The notes below the pieces were generated by a model. The model was not told the DNA's origin, made no database searches, and was given only the letters and a program-made list of their open reading frames with translations. Position numbers and translations under genes: made by a program. DNA of 64,000 nt from Mucilaginibacter celer (GTDB lineage Bacteria; Bacteroidota; Bacteroidia; Sphingobacteriales; Sphingobacteriaceae): positions 1,736,001-1,800,000 of the forward strand of contig NZ_CP032869.1 of assembly GCF_003576455.2 (NCBI RefSeq), in the 5' to 3' direction. Below, one piece after another: positions 1 to 8,867 of the stretch; position 1 is the first letter of the stretch, and each line of letters begins with the position of its first letter.

Positions 1-158
1 TGATATTAAAGAGATCTTACAACTGAAGGGTTAAATTTTCCGGCATTAAAAATAACGGGCAACCGGCGATAAATTTCGTTGGTTGCCTGGCCATATATTA
101 TTGCCGGGTTTGTGTTTTGAAGTTTACTGATCCATTAATTTATAAATTTTAACAACTA

Positions 159-1295
159 ATGCGCGTTTATTTTGATAATGCCGCCACTACACCGCTCGAT
201 CCTGAAGTGATGAAGGAGATGTACAAGGTTATGGAGAACCAATTTGGTAACCCATCATCAATACATGCCCACGGAAGGGAGGCCCGCACCCTCATCGAGC
301 GTTCGCGTAAAACCATCGCCGGTTTGCTGCACACCTCGCCCGCCGAAATCTTTTTTACATCAAGCGGAACCGAGGCCGATAATACCGCCATCAGGTGTGG
401 TATTATCGATCACAACATTACCCATGCCATTACCAGCCCTATAGAGCATCACGCAGTGCTCCATACGCTGGAAGCCATGGAAAAAGCAGGTTTAATTAAA
501 CTGAGCCTTGTAAACATCGATAGCAAGGGCGCGGTTGATTATGATCACCTCGAAACTTTATTGAAAGAAAACGAACGCAGTTTTGTTTCAATAATGCACG
601 CCAATAACGAGATAGGCACACTATCGGATATGGAACGCATTGGTGATTTGTGCGAGGCGTACAATGCTATTTACCATTGCGATACCGTGCAAACTATGGG
701 GCATTATCAGCACGATTTGAGCAAGTTGAAAGCTCATTTCCTGGTATGCGCAGGCCATAAACTACACGGACCAAAAGGCGTAGGCTTTTTGCATATCAAC
801 CATAAAATAAAGATAAAACCTTTTATTTATGGCGGCGCACAGGAACGCAATATGCGCGGCGGTACCGAAAATATTTACGGCATAGTAGGTTTAGCCAAAG
901 CGCTCGAAATGGCTTATGGCGAAATGGAGCAACACCAAAATCATATCCAGGGCTTAAAAACGTACATGATGGAGCAGTTAATCGCTAATGTGCCTGGTGT
1001 AGGCTTTAACGGCGAAACCGATCCTGATAAAAGTTTATATACTGTACTTAACGTAGCCTTCCCCGAAATGGAAATGAGCGATATGCTGTTGTTTAACCTG
1101 GATATCGCAGGCATTTCGGCTTCGGGCGGCAGCGCCTGCAGCTCGGGTAGCGATATTGGTTCGCATGTGTTAACGGCTATCGGTGCAAGCTCATCAAGGC
1201 CTTCGGTGCGTTTCTCGTTCTCGAAGTATAACACTAAGGAAGAGGTGGATTTTGTGGTGGCTAAAGTTCGTGAACTTTGCGCTGTGAATGTGTAA
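159..1295 (+). CDS. Cysteine desulfurase (NifS/IscS-like, class V aminotransferase fold)
   Basis: PLP enzyme that removes sulfur from L-cysteine as an enzyme-bound persulfide for Fe-S cluster or tRNA thiolation. The N-terminus YFDNAATTPLDPEV is the family signature. Lys201 in AGHKLHGPKG is the expected PLP Schiff-base lysine and Cys327 in GGSACSSGS is the expected persulfide cysteine. Length 378 aa is normal for the family. ATG start. It stands alone: no IscU or IscA homologue is next to it, although an HscA-like chaperone lies 30 kb away. It converges on the GH3 gene and the two share a bidirectional terminator. Family certain; the IscS-versus-tRNA-specific role cannot be decided from sequence. 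Confidence 0.93.
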   Translation: MRVYFDNAATTPLDPEVMKEMYKVMENQFGNPSSIHAHGREARTLIERSRKTIAGLLHTSPAEIFFTSSGTEADNTAIRCGIIDHNITHAITSPIEHHAVLHTLEAMEKAGLIKLSLVNIDSKGAVDYDHLETLLKENERSFVSIMHANNEIGTLSDMERIGDLCEAYNAIYHCDTVQTMGHYQHDLSKLKAHFLVCAGHKLHGPKGVGFLHINHKIKIKPFIYGGAQERNMRGGTENIYGIVGLAKALEMAYGEMEQHQNHIQGLKTYMMEQLIANVPGVGFNGETDPDKSLYTVLNVAFPEMEMSDMLLFNLDIAGISASGGSACSSGSDIGSHVLTAIGASSSRPSVRFSFSKYNTKEEVDFVVAKVRELCAVNV

Positions 1296-1318
1296 GTATT
1301 TGTGTGAGCTAATAAATA

Positions 1319-1353
1319 AAAAAGCCTTAAGAATGAGTTTCTTAAGGCTTTTT
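1319..1353. terminator. Bidirectional rho-independent terminator
   Basis: Perfect 15-bp inverted repeat (arms 1319-1333 and 1339-1353, 5-nt loop) with AAAAA on the left flank and TTTTT on the right. It lies between the convergent cysteine desulfurase (plus) and GH3 (minus) genes and can stop transcription from both sides. Confidence 0.9.
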
Positions 1354-1372
1354 ATTTAAAGTAGATATCAAC

Positions 1373-3550
1373 CTAATTAACCACTTTAAAATCGGTAACA
1401 AGTTTTTCATCAGCCGAATTGCTGCCCAACACCAATTGGTAATTACCCGGATAAAGCTTCCATTTATGAGTATTCAAATCCCATTTTTGTAAATCCTGCA
1501 AAGGTATTTTTAAGGTAACTAAACCTTCTGTATCCTGATTTAAGCTTATACGCTTAAAGCTTTTTAGTTCTTTAAGCGGCATCCGGTCAACAGCCGGGTA
1601 TTTGATATAGGCCTGTACCACTTCATCTCCCTTAAACTTACCGGTATTTTTTATGTTTACATTTACCGTCAATGTATCAGCCTTTTTATAGGCAGCTTTT
1701 AACTTGCCATCCAGTTTATAAGCAAAAGAGGTATAGCTCAATCCAAAACCAAAGGGATATTGCACAGGGCCGTTATAGTAGCGATAGGTGCGGCCTTTCA
1801 TGTTATAGTCGCTGTAATCTGGCAGATTACTCATATCCTTATAAAAAGTAACCGGCAGGTGACCGGATGGCGAAACATCTCCAAAAACAATATCGGCCAA
1901 TGCATTGCCGCCCTGTTCGCCCGGGTACCAGGCAAATATAATGGCATCGGCATAAGGCTCTATGGCTGATACATCAATATCGCTGCCTGCTGTAATAACA
2001 GCTATAAGTGGTTTGTTCCTTACGTTTTTACGCAGCTCTTTCATAAAGGCAATCTCGCTGGCCGGCAGGCTCAATGTTTTTTTGTCGCCGCCGCTTTCGG
2101 CCAGGAAGGCATCGCCGGCTTCGCCTTCCAAAACAGGAGAGAGGCCTATCACGGCAATAGTAGCATCGGCATTGCCTGCAGCCCAGGTGCCGCCAAAGTG
2201 GGTGGTGTCTTTATAATCACAGCCCAGATCATACTCAACCCGGGTGCCCTTATCAACCGCGGCGGTAATGCCTTCAACAAAATTGATCACTTTACTGCTG
2301 GTACCGTGATAGTTGGCTATCATGGCATCAAGCGATGCAGCGTTTGGCCCAAGTACCATAATGCTCGAATAATTAGCTTTTTTAAGCGGCAAAACATTAT
2401 TGTTGTTTTTTAACAGCACCATGCTTTGCTGTGCAACCTTGCGGGCCAACGCCAAATGGGCTTCATTGTGCACGCTGTCGGCACCATAACCGTGGTAGGG
2501 GTTAGCTGCCGGATCATCGTAAAAACCCAGTTTAAATTCGGTACGCAAAAGAGCGCCAAGGGCCTGGTCAACCTCCTTTTCGGTTAGCAAACCTTTTTTA
2601 ATAGCGTTGAGCCCGTCGTTTTGCAATATTGTCGAACAGTCAAGGTCAACTCCAGCTTTAATAGCGGCTGCAGCCACTTCTACGGCAGATGGCAAGGCTT
2701 TATGTTGGGTGTAAACATTATCAAGGGCACCACAATCGGTAACAACGTGGCCGTTAAAGCCCCATTCTTTACGCAGAATATCGGTAAGCAAAACTTTATT
2801 AATAGAGTTGGGTACACCATTAATGGCATTATAAGCACTCATTACCGATTCAACATGGTTTTTAACCAGTTCGTGAAAAGCGTAAAGGTAGGTTTCGCGC
2901 AGATCTTTTTCGTCAACCCGGGCATCAAATTTATCGCGTGTGGCTTCGGGCCCGCTGTGCACGGCAAAATGTTTTGCTGTGGCTGATGCTTTGAGGTATT
3001 TCGGATCATCGCCCTGCAAACCTTTTACAAAGGCCGAACCCATGCGGCCGGTTAAAAACGGGTCTTCTCCATAAGTTTCCTGCCCGCGCCCCCAGCGCGG
3101 GTCGCGGAAGATGTTGATGTTTGGGGTCCAGAAGGTGAGCCCCATGTATTGGAGGTGCCTGTCTTGCGCAATGGCAAGGTTATATTTGGCACGGGCTTCG
3201 GTAGATATCGCGGTAGACACCTGTTTCAGTAAGTCATCATTAAATGTAGCCGCCATGCCTATGGCCTGCGGAAATATGGTGGCTTCGCCGGCACGGGCAA
3301 CACCATGCAAGGCTTCGTTCCACCAGTTATACGCCGGGATGCCCAGGCGCGGCACTGCCTGGCTGCGGTAGCCTAATAATGAAATTTTTTCTTCGATGGT
3401 TAATTTGGATAACAGATCGTTTACACGTTTGTCAATCGATTGCGAAGCATCTTTGTAAATAGGAGTCTGAGCTTTTACTACAGAAAAATTTAGCAATATA
3501 ACAGGTACTGCCAAACAGCATAGGAGTTTGTGTTTTATGGTAGAAGCCAT
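1373..3550 (-). CDS. Exported glycoside hydrolase family 3, beta-xylosidase/beta-glucosidase type
   Basis: 725 aa with a cleavable signal peptide (about residues 1-27, ending VVKAQ). GH3 N-terminal barrel motifs are clear: GRGQETYGEDPFLTGRMG and, at about residue 271, the nucleophile Asp in VVTDCGALDNVY. A T/S-DCGA nucleophile motif is common among GH3 beta-xylosidases, so xylosidase is preferred over glucosidase. A GH3 C-terminal domain and a fibronectin-III-like domain (from about residue 610, after YRYYNGPVQYPFGFGLSYT) follow. It diverges from the GH2-GH20-GH29-GH92 run, which suggests removal of core beta-1,2-xylose from plant N-glycans (inference). Likely periplasmic. Confidence 0.9.
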   Translation of the reverse strand: MASTIKHKLLCCLAVPVILLNFSVVKAQTPIYKDASQSIDKRVNDLLSKLTIEEKISLLGYRSQAVPRLGIPAYNWWNEALHGVARAGEATIFPQAIGMAATFNDDLLKQVSTAISTEARAKYNLAIAQDRHLQYMGLTFWTPNINIFRDPRWGRGQETYGEDPFLTGRMGSAFVKGLQGDDPKYLKASATAKHFAVHSGPEATRDKFDARVDEKDLRETYLYAFHELVKNHVESVMSAYNAINGVPNSINKVLLTDILRKEWGFNGHVVTDCGALDNVYTQHKALPSAVEVAAAAIKAGVDLDCSTILQNDGLNAIKKGLLTEKEVDQALGALLRTEFKLGFYDDPAANPYHGYGADSVHNEAHLALARKVAQQSMVLLKNNNNVLPLKKANYSSIMVLGPNAASLDAMIANYHGTSSKVINFVEGITAAVDKGTRVEYDLGCDYKDTTHFGGTWAAGNADATIAVIGLSPVLEGEAGDAFLAESGGDKKTLSLPASEIAFMKELRKNVRNKPLIAVITAGSDIDVSAIEPYADAIIFAWYPGEQGGNALADIVFGDVSPSGHLPVTFYKDMSNLPDYSDYNMKGRTYRYYNGPVQYPFGFGLSYTSFAYKLDGKLKAAYKKADTLTVNVNIKNTGKFKGDEVVQAYIKYPAVDRMPLKELKSFKRISLNQDTEGLVTLKIPLQDLQKWDLNTHKWKLYPGNYQLVLGSNSADEKLVTDFKVVN

Positions 3551-3881
3551 TTTTAGGTGATTTATTAATTGGTTTTAAAGTTAGTATTTATTCACTAAGA
3601 ATAAGTTTTGGGAGCGTATCGGTTTTTATAATGATCTTTAAAAAACTGAGCATTGGATATATTTTAATTGATTTTTTAAAAAGATAAGCCTACTTTTTTT
3701 ATTTTTTTAAGATGATTGAATAGGTGTATTGTGTTGAATTTAAGTACAATACGAGTACTTTTGGTGTGGGTGAGAACGAACCAGGTTATCAGATGCAGAA
3801 AAACTGTGTAATATATCTGTGCTTTTAATGCTAAAATGTTTTTGCAGTTTTTATTTTTGACTATTCATCCAATCCAAATAA
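3551..3881. promoter_or_regulatory. Divergent promoter region between GH3 and GH2 genes
   Basis: A 331-bp AT-rich spacer without an ORF. A sequence tatttttg at 3852-3859 fits the Bacteroidota sigma-factor -7 element TAnnTTTG and lies 22 bp before the GH2 start codon. No matching -33 TTTG at the usual distance was found. The box is visible; promoter function is inferred. Confidence 0.5.
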
Positions 3882-6554
3882 ATGACAACAACCCGTAAGG
3901 CAGGCCGTTCTGCACTGTTTAAATTTTCGTTAGCGTTATCAATCCTTAGTTCAGGCTTTTACCAGGATGCAAAAGCCCAAACCACTTATGAGTTAAACCA
4001 GGGATGGAAATGCGTATCCATGAATAGCGTAAAGGATAATGGCACGGCTATTTCGCAGCCTGGTTATGATATCGGTACCTGGAACCATGCTACAGTGCCG
4101 GGTACGGTGCTTACAACACAGGTGGCCAACAAGCAGGTGCCCGATCCTTTTTACGGCATGAACAATGAAAAAATACCTGATATATATAAGGTGGGCCGCG
4201 ACTATTATACTTACTGGTTTGTTAAAGATTTTAAAGAAGCCGCACCAATCGGCAGCAATCAAACTTATCTTAACTTCCGCGGCGTTAACTACAGTTGCGA
4301 TGTGTTCCTGAATGGGCACAAGCTCAATAGCAAGCTGCACAAAGGCATGTTTCTGCGCCAAAGCTATAACATTACCAAATTGCTCAATAAAAATGATAAT
4401 AACCGTTTAGCGGTTATTGTTTATCCGCCCGACGTGGTAGGTAACCCCAACGGCGGCCAGGGCGGCGACGGTACCATTGCCCGCGGCGTGGGCATTCAAT
4501 ACACAGCGGGCTGGGACTGGATCCAACCCATCCGCGACCGTAATACCGGCATCTGGGATAAGGTAATCATTGAACATACCGGTGCTGTTGTTATTAAAGA
4601 TCCTCATGTGGTTACGCTGGTTCCTGGTATTCGTAAACCTGAAGGAGCGCAGGCGCCTGCAATTGTGCAGGTATCTGCCGGGTTGGAAAACGCTACCGGC
4701 ACCCCTGTTAGCGGAACTTTACAGTATAATTTGGATGGTAGGCTGGTATCGCAGGCGGTTACGTTGAAAGCCAATTCGAAACAGGAGGTGAAACTGGCCG
4801 ATTACAGCCTGAAAAATCCTAAACTCTGGTGGCCAAACGGCTACGGCCCGCAAAATTTATACAAGCTTAATTTACAATTTGTGGCAGGCAGTAAAGTATC
4901 CGACCAGAAAACTATTGAAGTTGGTGTACGCCAGATCACTACCGAGTGGAACGCTAAAACCGAAAGCCGCCAGGTTAATATTAACGGACAGAAGATATTT
5001 ATTAAAGGGGGCAACTGGATCATTTCTGATCAGATGCTGCGCTTTAGCGATGCCCGTTACGATGCCGAGGTGCGTTTCCACAGGGATATGAACCTGAACC
5101 TGATCCGCGTTTGGGGCGGTGCATTGATTGAGCGCCCCGAGTTTTACGAAGCCTGCGATAAATATGGTATGCTGGTTTTTCAGGATATGTGGGGATCGGG
5201 CGATTGCAACGGCCGCTGGACTGACCCAATGAAGCTGGACGACCAATGGACACGCCGCAAATACCCTGATGATCATGATCTGTATTTAAAGTCGATAGAA
5301 GACCAGGTTAAACTGGTACGTAACTTCCCCTCGCTGGCTATCTGGTGCGGTGGCAACGAGATTACTCCGCCTGAGGATATTTTCGCAGCCCTGCGCGATA
5401 CCATTATGCCTAAGCTGGATAATACCCGCTGGTTTATCCCTTACTCAAACTCTGAAGAAATGTCGCGCAATGTACAGGGGGGCAATGGCGATGGTCCTTA
5501 CGGTATACAACCGCTTACCACTTTCTGGGATTACAGAACCTATCCATTCAACTCGGAAGTTGGTTCGGTTGGTGTAAGCGATTATGAATCGTTAAAACGC
5601 TTTATTCCGGCCGAAAACATGGTTGTGCCAAAATATGATGCCTCAACCGGCAAAACAACAACCGATCCGGTTTGGGATTATCACAAATACATTGGTTATG
5701 ATGGCTTTATCGATAAATATGGCAAAGCCAAAAATGTGGAAGATTTTGCTACTAAAGCCCAATTGGTAAACTATGATCAATATCGCGGCCTGATGGAAGG
5801 TTTCAGCTCGCACATGTGGGATTGGTATACCGGCACCATTATCTGGAAAACTCAAAACCCGTGGACAGCCATGCGAGGCCAGATGTATGATTATTACCTT
5901 GATCCTAACGCCTGCTTATACGGTTTACACAACGGCAGCGAACCATTGCACATTATGTATAACCAAAGCGATGGTATGGTGATGGTGGCCAATAACACTT
6001 TTAAAACCTACAGCAATATGCTGCTTGTGGTTAAAACGTATGATATGGATGGCAAAGAGAAGGTGTTAACCAAAGTTTTTGCAGATGTTACGCCAACTAC
6101 CATCAAAAAATACCTGTCGCTTAAGCATGGAATTGACAGGGATGCCAAGGACAAAGGTTTGTTTTTATGCCTGCAATTGCTGAGATCAGAAAATGAAGTG
6201 ATCAGCGAGAATATTTACTGGCTGCCCGATGCTGATGGTAATTTCAGCGGCTTGCAAAAAATGCCTAAAGGTGATTTAACCGCGACAGCTAAATATATCA
6301 AAGGCGACAAGGTTGAAGTTACACTGAATAATCCGGGCAGCGTTCCGTTGGCGTTCTTTAACCGTTTATCATTGGTTAATGCTGATACCAAACAGCGTAT
6401 CCTTCCGGCATTTTACAGCGATAACTATGTAACCGTATTGCCGGGCCAAACCAAAAAAGTTGTAATCGACCATAATCCGGATGCTGATAAAAACCTTGCC
6501 GTAACCATTGGCGGCTGGAACGTTGCTGAAAGAACCATAGCTATCGACAAGTAA
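3882..6554 (+). CDS. Exported glycoside hydrolase family 2 (beta-mannosidase / exo-beta-glucosaminidase-like)
   Basis: 890 aa with a signal peptide (cleavage near residue 32, AKAQ). A GH2 sugar-binding jelly-roll domain (about 50-240, with FRGVNYSCDVFLNG) and an immunoglobulin-like domain precede the catalytic barrel. Glu493 in WCGGNEIT is the expected acid/base and Glu559 in FNSEVGS the expected nucleophile. The architecture fits the GH2 group of beta-mannosidases and exo-glucosaminidases rather than LacZ. First gene of a tight plus-strand run; the GH20 gene starts 9 bp after its stop. In an N-glycan pathway it would cleave Man-beta-1,4-GlcNAc (inference). Confidence 0.87.
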   Translation: MTTTRKAGRSALFKFSLALSILSSGFYQDAKAQTTYELNQGWKCVSMNSVKDNGTAISQPGYDIGTWNHATVPGTVLTTQVANKQVPDPFYGMNNEKIPDIYKVGRDYYTYWFVKDFKEAAPIGSNQTYLNFRGVNYSCDVFLNGHKLNSKLHKGMFLRQSYNITKLLNKNDNNRLAVIVYPPDVVGNPNGGQGGDGTIARGVGIQYTAGWDWIQPIRDRNTGIWDKVIIEHTGAVVIKDPHVVTLVPGIRKPEGAQAPAIVQVSAGLENATGTPVSGTLQYNLDGRLVSQAVTLKANSKQEVKLADYSLKNPKLWWPNGYGPQNLYKLNLQFVAGSKVSDQKTIEVGVRQITTEWNAKTESRQVNINGQKIFIKGGNWIISDQMLRFSDARYDAEVRFHRDMNLNLIRVWGGALIERPEFYEACDKYGMLVFQDMWGSGDCNGRWTDPMKLDDQWTRRKYPDDHDLYLKSIEDQVKLVRNFPSLAIWCGGNEITPPEDIFAALRDTIMPKLDNTRWFIPYSNSEEMSRNVQGGNGDGPYGIQPLTTFWDYRTYPFNSEVGSVGVSDYESLKRFIPAENMVVPKYDASTGKTTTDPVWDYHKYIGYDGFIDKYGKAKNVEDFATKAQLVNYDQYRGLMEGFSSHMWDWYTGTIIWKTQNPWTAMRGQMYDYYLDPNACLYGLHNGSEPLHIMYNQSDGMVMVANNTFKTYSNMLLVVKTYDMDGKEKVLTKVFADVTPTTIKKYLSLKHGIDRDAKDKGLFLCLQLLRSENEVISENIYWLPDADGNFSGLQKMPKGDLTATAKYIKGDKVEVTLNNPGSVPLAFFNRLSLVNADTKQRILPAFYSDNYVTVLPGQTKKVVIDHNPDADKNLAVTIGGWNVAERTIAIDK

Positions 6555-6563
6555 AAAAACATT

Positions 6564-8858
6564 ATGAAAGTTATTTCAAAGTATTTGTTGGCAGCGGTGT
6601 TTATGTTTACCTGCGCGGGTGGTGTTTATGCTCAGGAAACAGCAGCAAAGTTCCCGCTGATCCCTTATCCTGCGCATTCAACAGCAGGAGAGGGGAAGTT
6701 TACCATCAGCCCGAAAACGGCCATCGTAACATCCAATGCTTTTAATACCGAAGCTTATGCTTTGAAGGAGTTATTGCGCGCAGGTTTAGGTAAACCTGTA
6801 GTAGTAAGCAAGATTAAAAAAGCACATGCCATTAACCTGGTTTATGATGCCACCATAACCGCGCCTGAAGCTTACCATATGAATGTTAGTAAAGACGAGG
6901 TAGTGATCCGCGCTAAAGATCCGGCTGGTGTGTTTCATGCTGTAGAGACTATTCGCCAGTTACTGCCCGTGGATATAGAGGCAGGCGTTGTGCAAAAGCA
7001 ATTATCGCTGCCTGTGGTAGTTATTGAAGATGCACCTGCTTACAGCTGGCGTGGTATGCACCTTGATGTATCAAGGCATTTCTTTTCGGTAAGCTATCTT
7101 AAAAAGTATATCGACAGGATGGCTTTGTACAAGATGAACAAGCTACACCTGCATTTAACCGATGATCAGGGCTGGCGTATCGAGATCAAAAAACACCCTT
7201 TGCTTACCGAAGCCGGTGCATGGCGCACTTTCAATAACCAGGATTCGGCCTGTATGAAAAAGGCTAAGGATAATCCGGATTTTGTTATCGATAAAACACA
7301 CATCGTACAAAAAAACGGTAAAACCATGTACGGTGGGTTTTATACCCAAGCCGAGATGAAAGGTGTGGTAGCGTATGCCGCCGCCCGCCATATTGATATC
7401 GTGCCGGAGATTGATATGCCCGGTCACATGATGGCCGCCATCAATTCATACCCGTTTTTAACCTGCGATGGTGAAAATAAATGGGGCGAGTTGTTTACCA
7501 AGCCTATCTGCCCATGTAACGAAAGCACTTTTGAGTTTGCCGAGAATGTGTTTACAGAGATCATGCAGATCTTCCCGTCAAAATACATCCACATCGGCGG
7601 AGACGAGGTTGATCGTACCAACTGGGGTAAATCTGATGCCTGCAAAGCTTTAATGGCTAAAGAGGGAATTAAAGATCTGGCCGGTTTGCACAGCTATTTC
7701 ATTAACCGGATGGAGAAATTTTTCAACTCCAAAGGCCGTAAACTGATTGGCTGGGATGAGGTGATTGAGGGCGGCATCAGCCCTACTGCTATCATTATGT
7801 ACTGGCGTACCTGGGTACCCGATGCCCCGGTTAAAGCGGTGAAAAACGGTAACACCGTGATCATGACACCCGGCGAACCGCTGTACTTTGATAACCAGCC
7901 CGATCAGTATTCTATCAATCGCGTATATCATTTTAACCCGGTGCCTAAAGTTTTAAATGCCGAAGAGGCCAAGTCGATCATTGGTGCGCAGGCCAACTTA
8001 TGGTCGGAAATGATCCCTTCCGAAAAACGTGCCGATTATATGGTGATGCCAAGGATGACCGCCCTGGCCGAAATGCTTTGGACACATAAGGAGGGTGAAT
8101 ATGATTCGTATCTGCAGCGTTTAACCCAGCAATTCAAGAGGATGGACGCCATGAATATCAACTACCGTTTGCCCGATTTGCCAAACCTGCTTAATGAGTA
8201 CGTGTTTACCGATGAAGGCAAGCTAAGTATTATGTCTCCGTTGCCAACTTTAACCATCCGTTATACAACAGATGGCACGTTGCCAACTACCCAATCGCCG
8301 GTATTGCCATCACCGTTATCCATCAAAAAATCTGAACTGGTAAGGGTTGCAGCTTTTACACCTGGCGGTACCCGTGGCGATGTTTACAACCTGAACTATA
8401 CCCAACAGCAATTGCTTGGCCCGGTAAAAATTGCTCCGCCTAAACCGGGATTAGCCGCTACTTACTATAAAGCATTTTTCAAAAAAACTGCTTTAATGCA
8501 AAACGCCAAAGTGGATAGTACTTTCAGTACCGATAAAATTGAAGTACCTGCCACGGTTAAAGCGCCATCATTCGGTATCACTTACAAAGGTTACATTGAT
8601 GTACCGGCCGATGGCATTTACAGCTTTTACCTAACCTGCGATGACGGCGGAGTGCTTTACATTGGCAACAAAACGGTTGTTGATAATGATGGCAACCACT
8701 CGGCACAGGAACGCAGCGGGCAGGTAGCTTTAAAAATGGGCGCACATCCTTTTAAGCTTGACTTTATTGAAGGTGGAGGCGGCTTTAAGTTGCTGCTGAA
8801 ATACAGCGTAAATGGTTCGGCTCCGCAGGATGTGCCATCGTCATGGTTTAAAAACTAA
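6564..8858 (+). CDS. Exported GH20 beta-N-acetylhexosaminidase with PA14 domain
   Basis: 764 aa. Signal peptide ends near residue 24 (VYAQ). A GH20b N-terminal domain (about 30-150) precedes the GH20 barrel, which opens with WRGMHLDVSRHF. The catalytic Asp347-Glu348 pair lies in HIGGDEVDR; substrate-assisted catalysis on terminal GlcNAc/GalNAc is known for this family. A chitobiase-type C-terminal region (about 530-615) and a PA14 domain (about 625-764, with YLTCDDGGVLYIG) follow; PA14 often binds carbohydrate. Spacing of 9 bp on both sides indicates co-transcription with GH2 and GH29. Confidence 0.93.
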   Translation: MKVISKYLLAAVFMFTCAGGVYAQETAAKFPLIPYPAHSTAGEGKFTISPKTAIVTSNAFNTEAYALKELLRAGLGKPVVVSKIKKAHAINLVYDATITAPEAYHMNVSKDEVVIRAKDPAGVFHAVETIRQLLPVDIEAGVVQKQLSLPVVVIEDAPAYSWRGMHLDVSRHFFSVSYLKKYIDRMALYKMNKLHLHLTDDQGWRIEIKKHPLLTEAGAWRTFNNQDSACMKKAKDNPDFVIDKTHIVQKNGKTMYGGFYTQAEMKGVVAYAAARHIDIVPEIDMPGHMMAAINSYPFLTCDGENKWGELFTKPICPCNESTFEFAENVFTEIMQIFPSKYIHIGGDEVDRTNWGKSDACKALMAKEGIKDLAGLHSYFINRMEKFFNSKGRKLIGWDEVIEGGISPTAIIMYWRTWVPDAPVKAVKNGNTVIMTPGEPLYFDNQPDQYSINRVYHFNPVPKVLNAEEAKSIIGAQANLWSEMIPSEKRADYMVMPRMTALAEMLWTHKEGEYDSYLQRLTQQFKRMDAMNINYRLPDLPNLLNEYVFTDEGKLSIMSPLPTLTIRYTTDGTLPTTQSPVLPSPLSIKKSELVRVAAFTPGGTRGDVYNLNYTQQQLLGPVKIAPPKPGLAATYYKAFFKKTALMQNAKVDSTFSTDKIEVPATVKAPSFGITYKGYIDVPADGIYSFYLTCDDGGVLYIGNKTVVDNDGNHSAQERSGQVALKMGAHPFKLDFIEGGGGFKLLLKYSVNGSAPQDVPSSWFKN

Positions 8859-8867
8859 TATCTGCAT

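Noticed and set aside
2..34. Possible last 10 codons of an upstream plus-strand gene ending at the taa at 32-34
   Set aside because: Too short to recognise; open frame of this length is expected by chance. A hairpin (ggcaacc/ggttgcc, about 57-94) follows, so it stays only a possibility.
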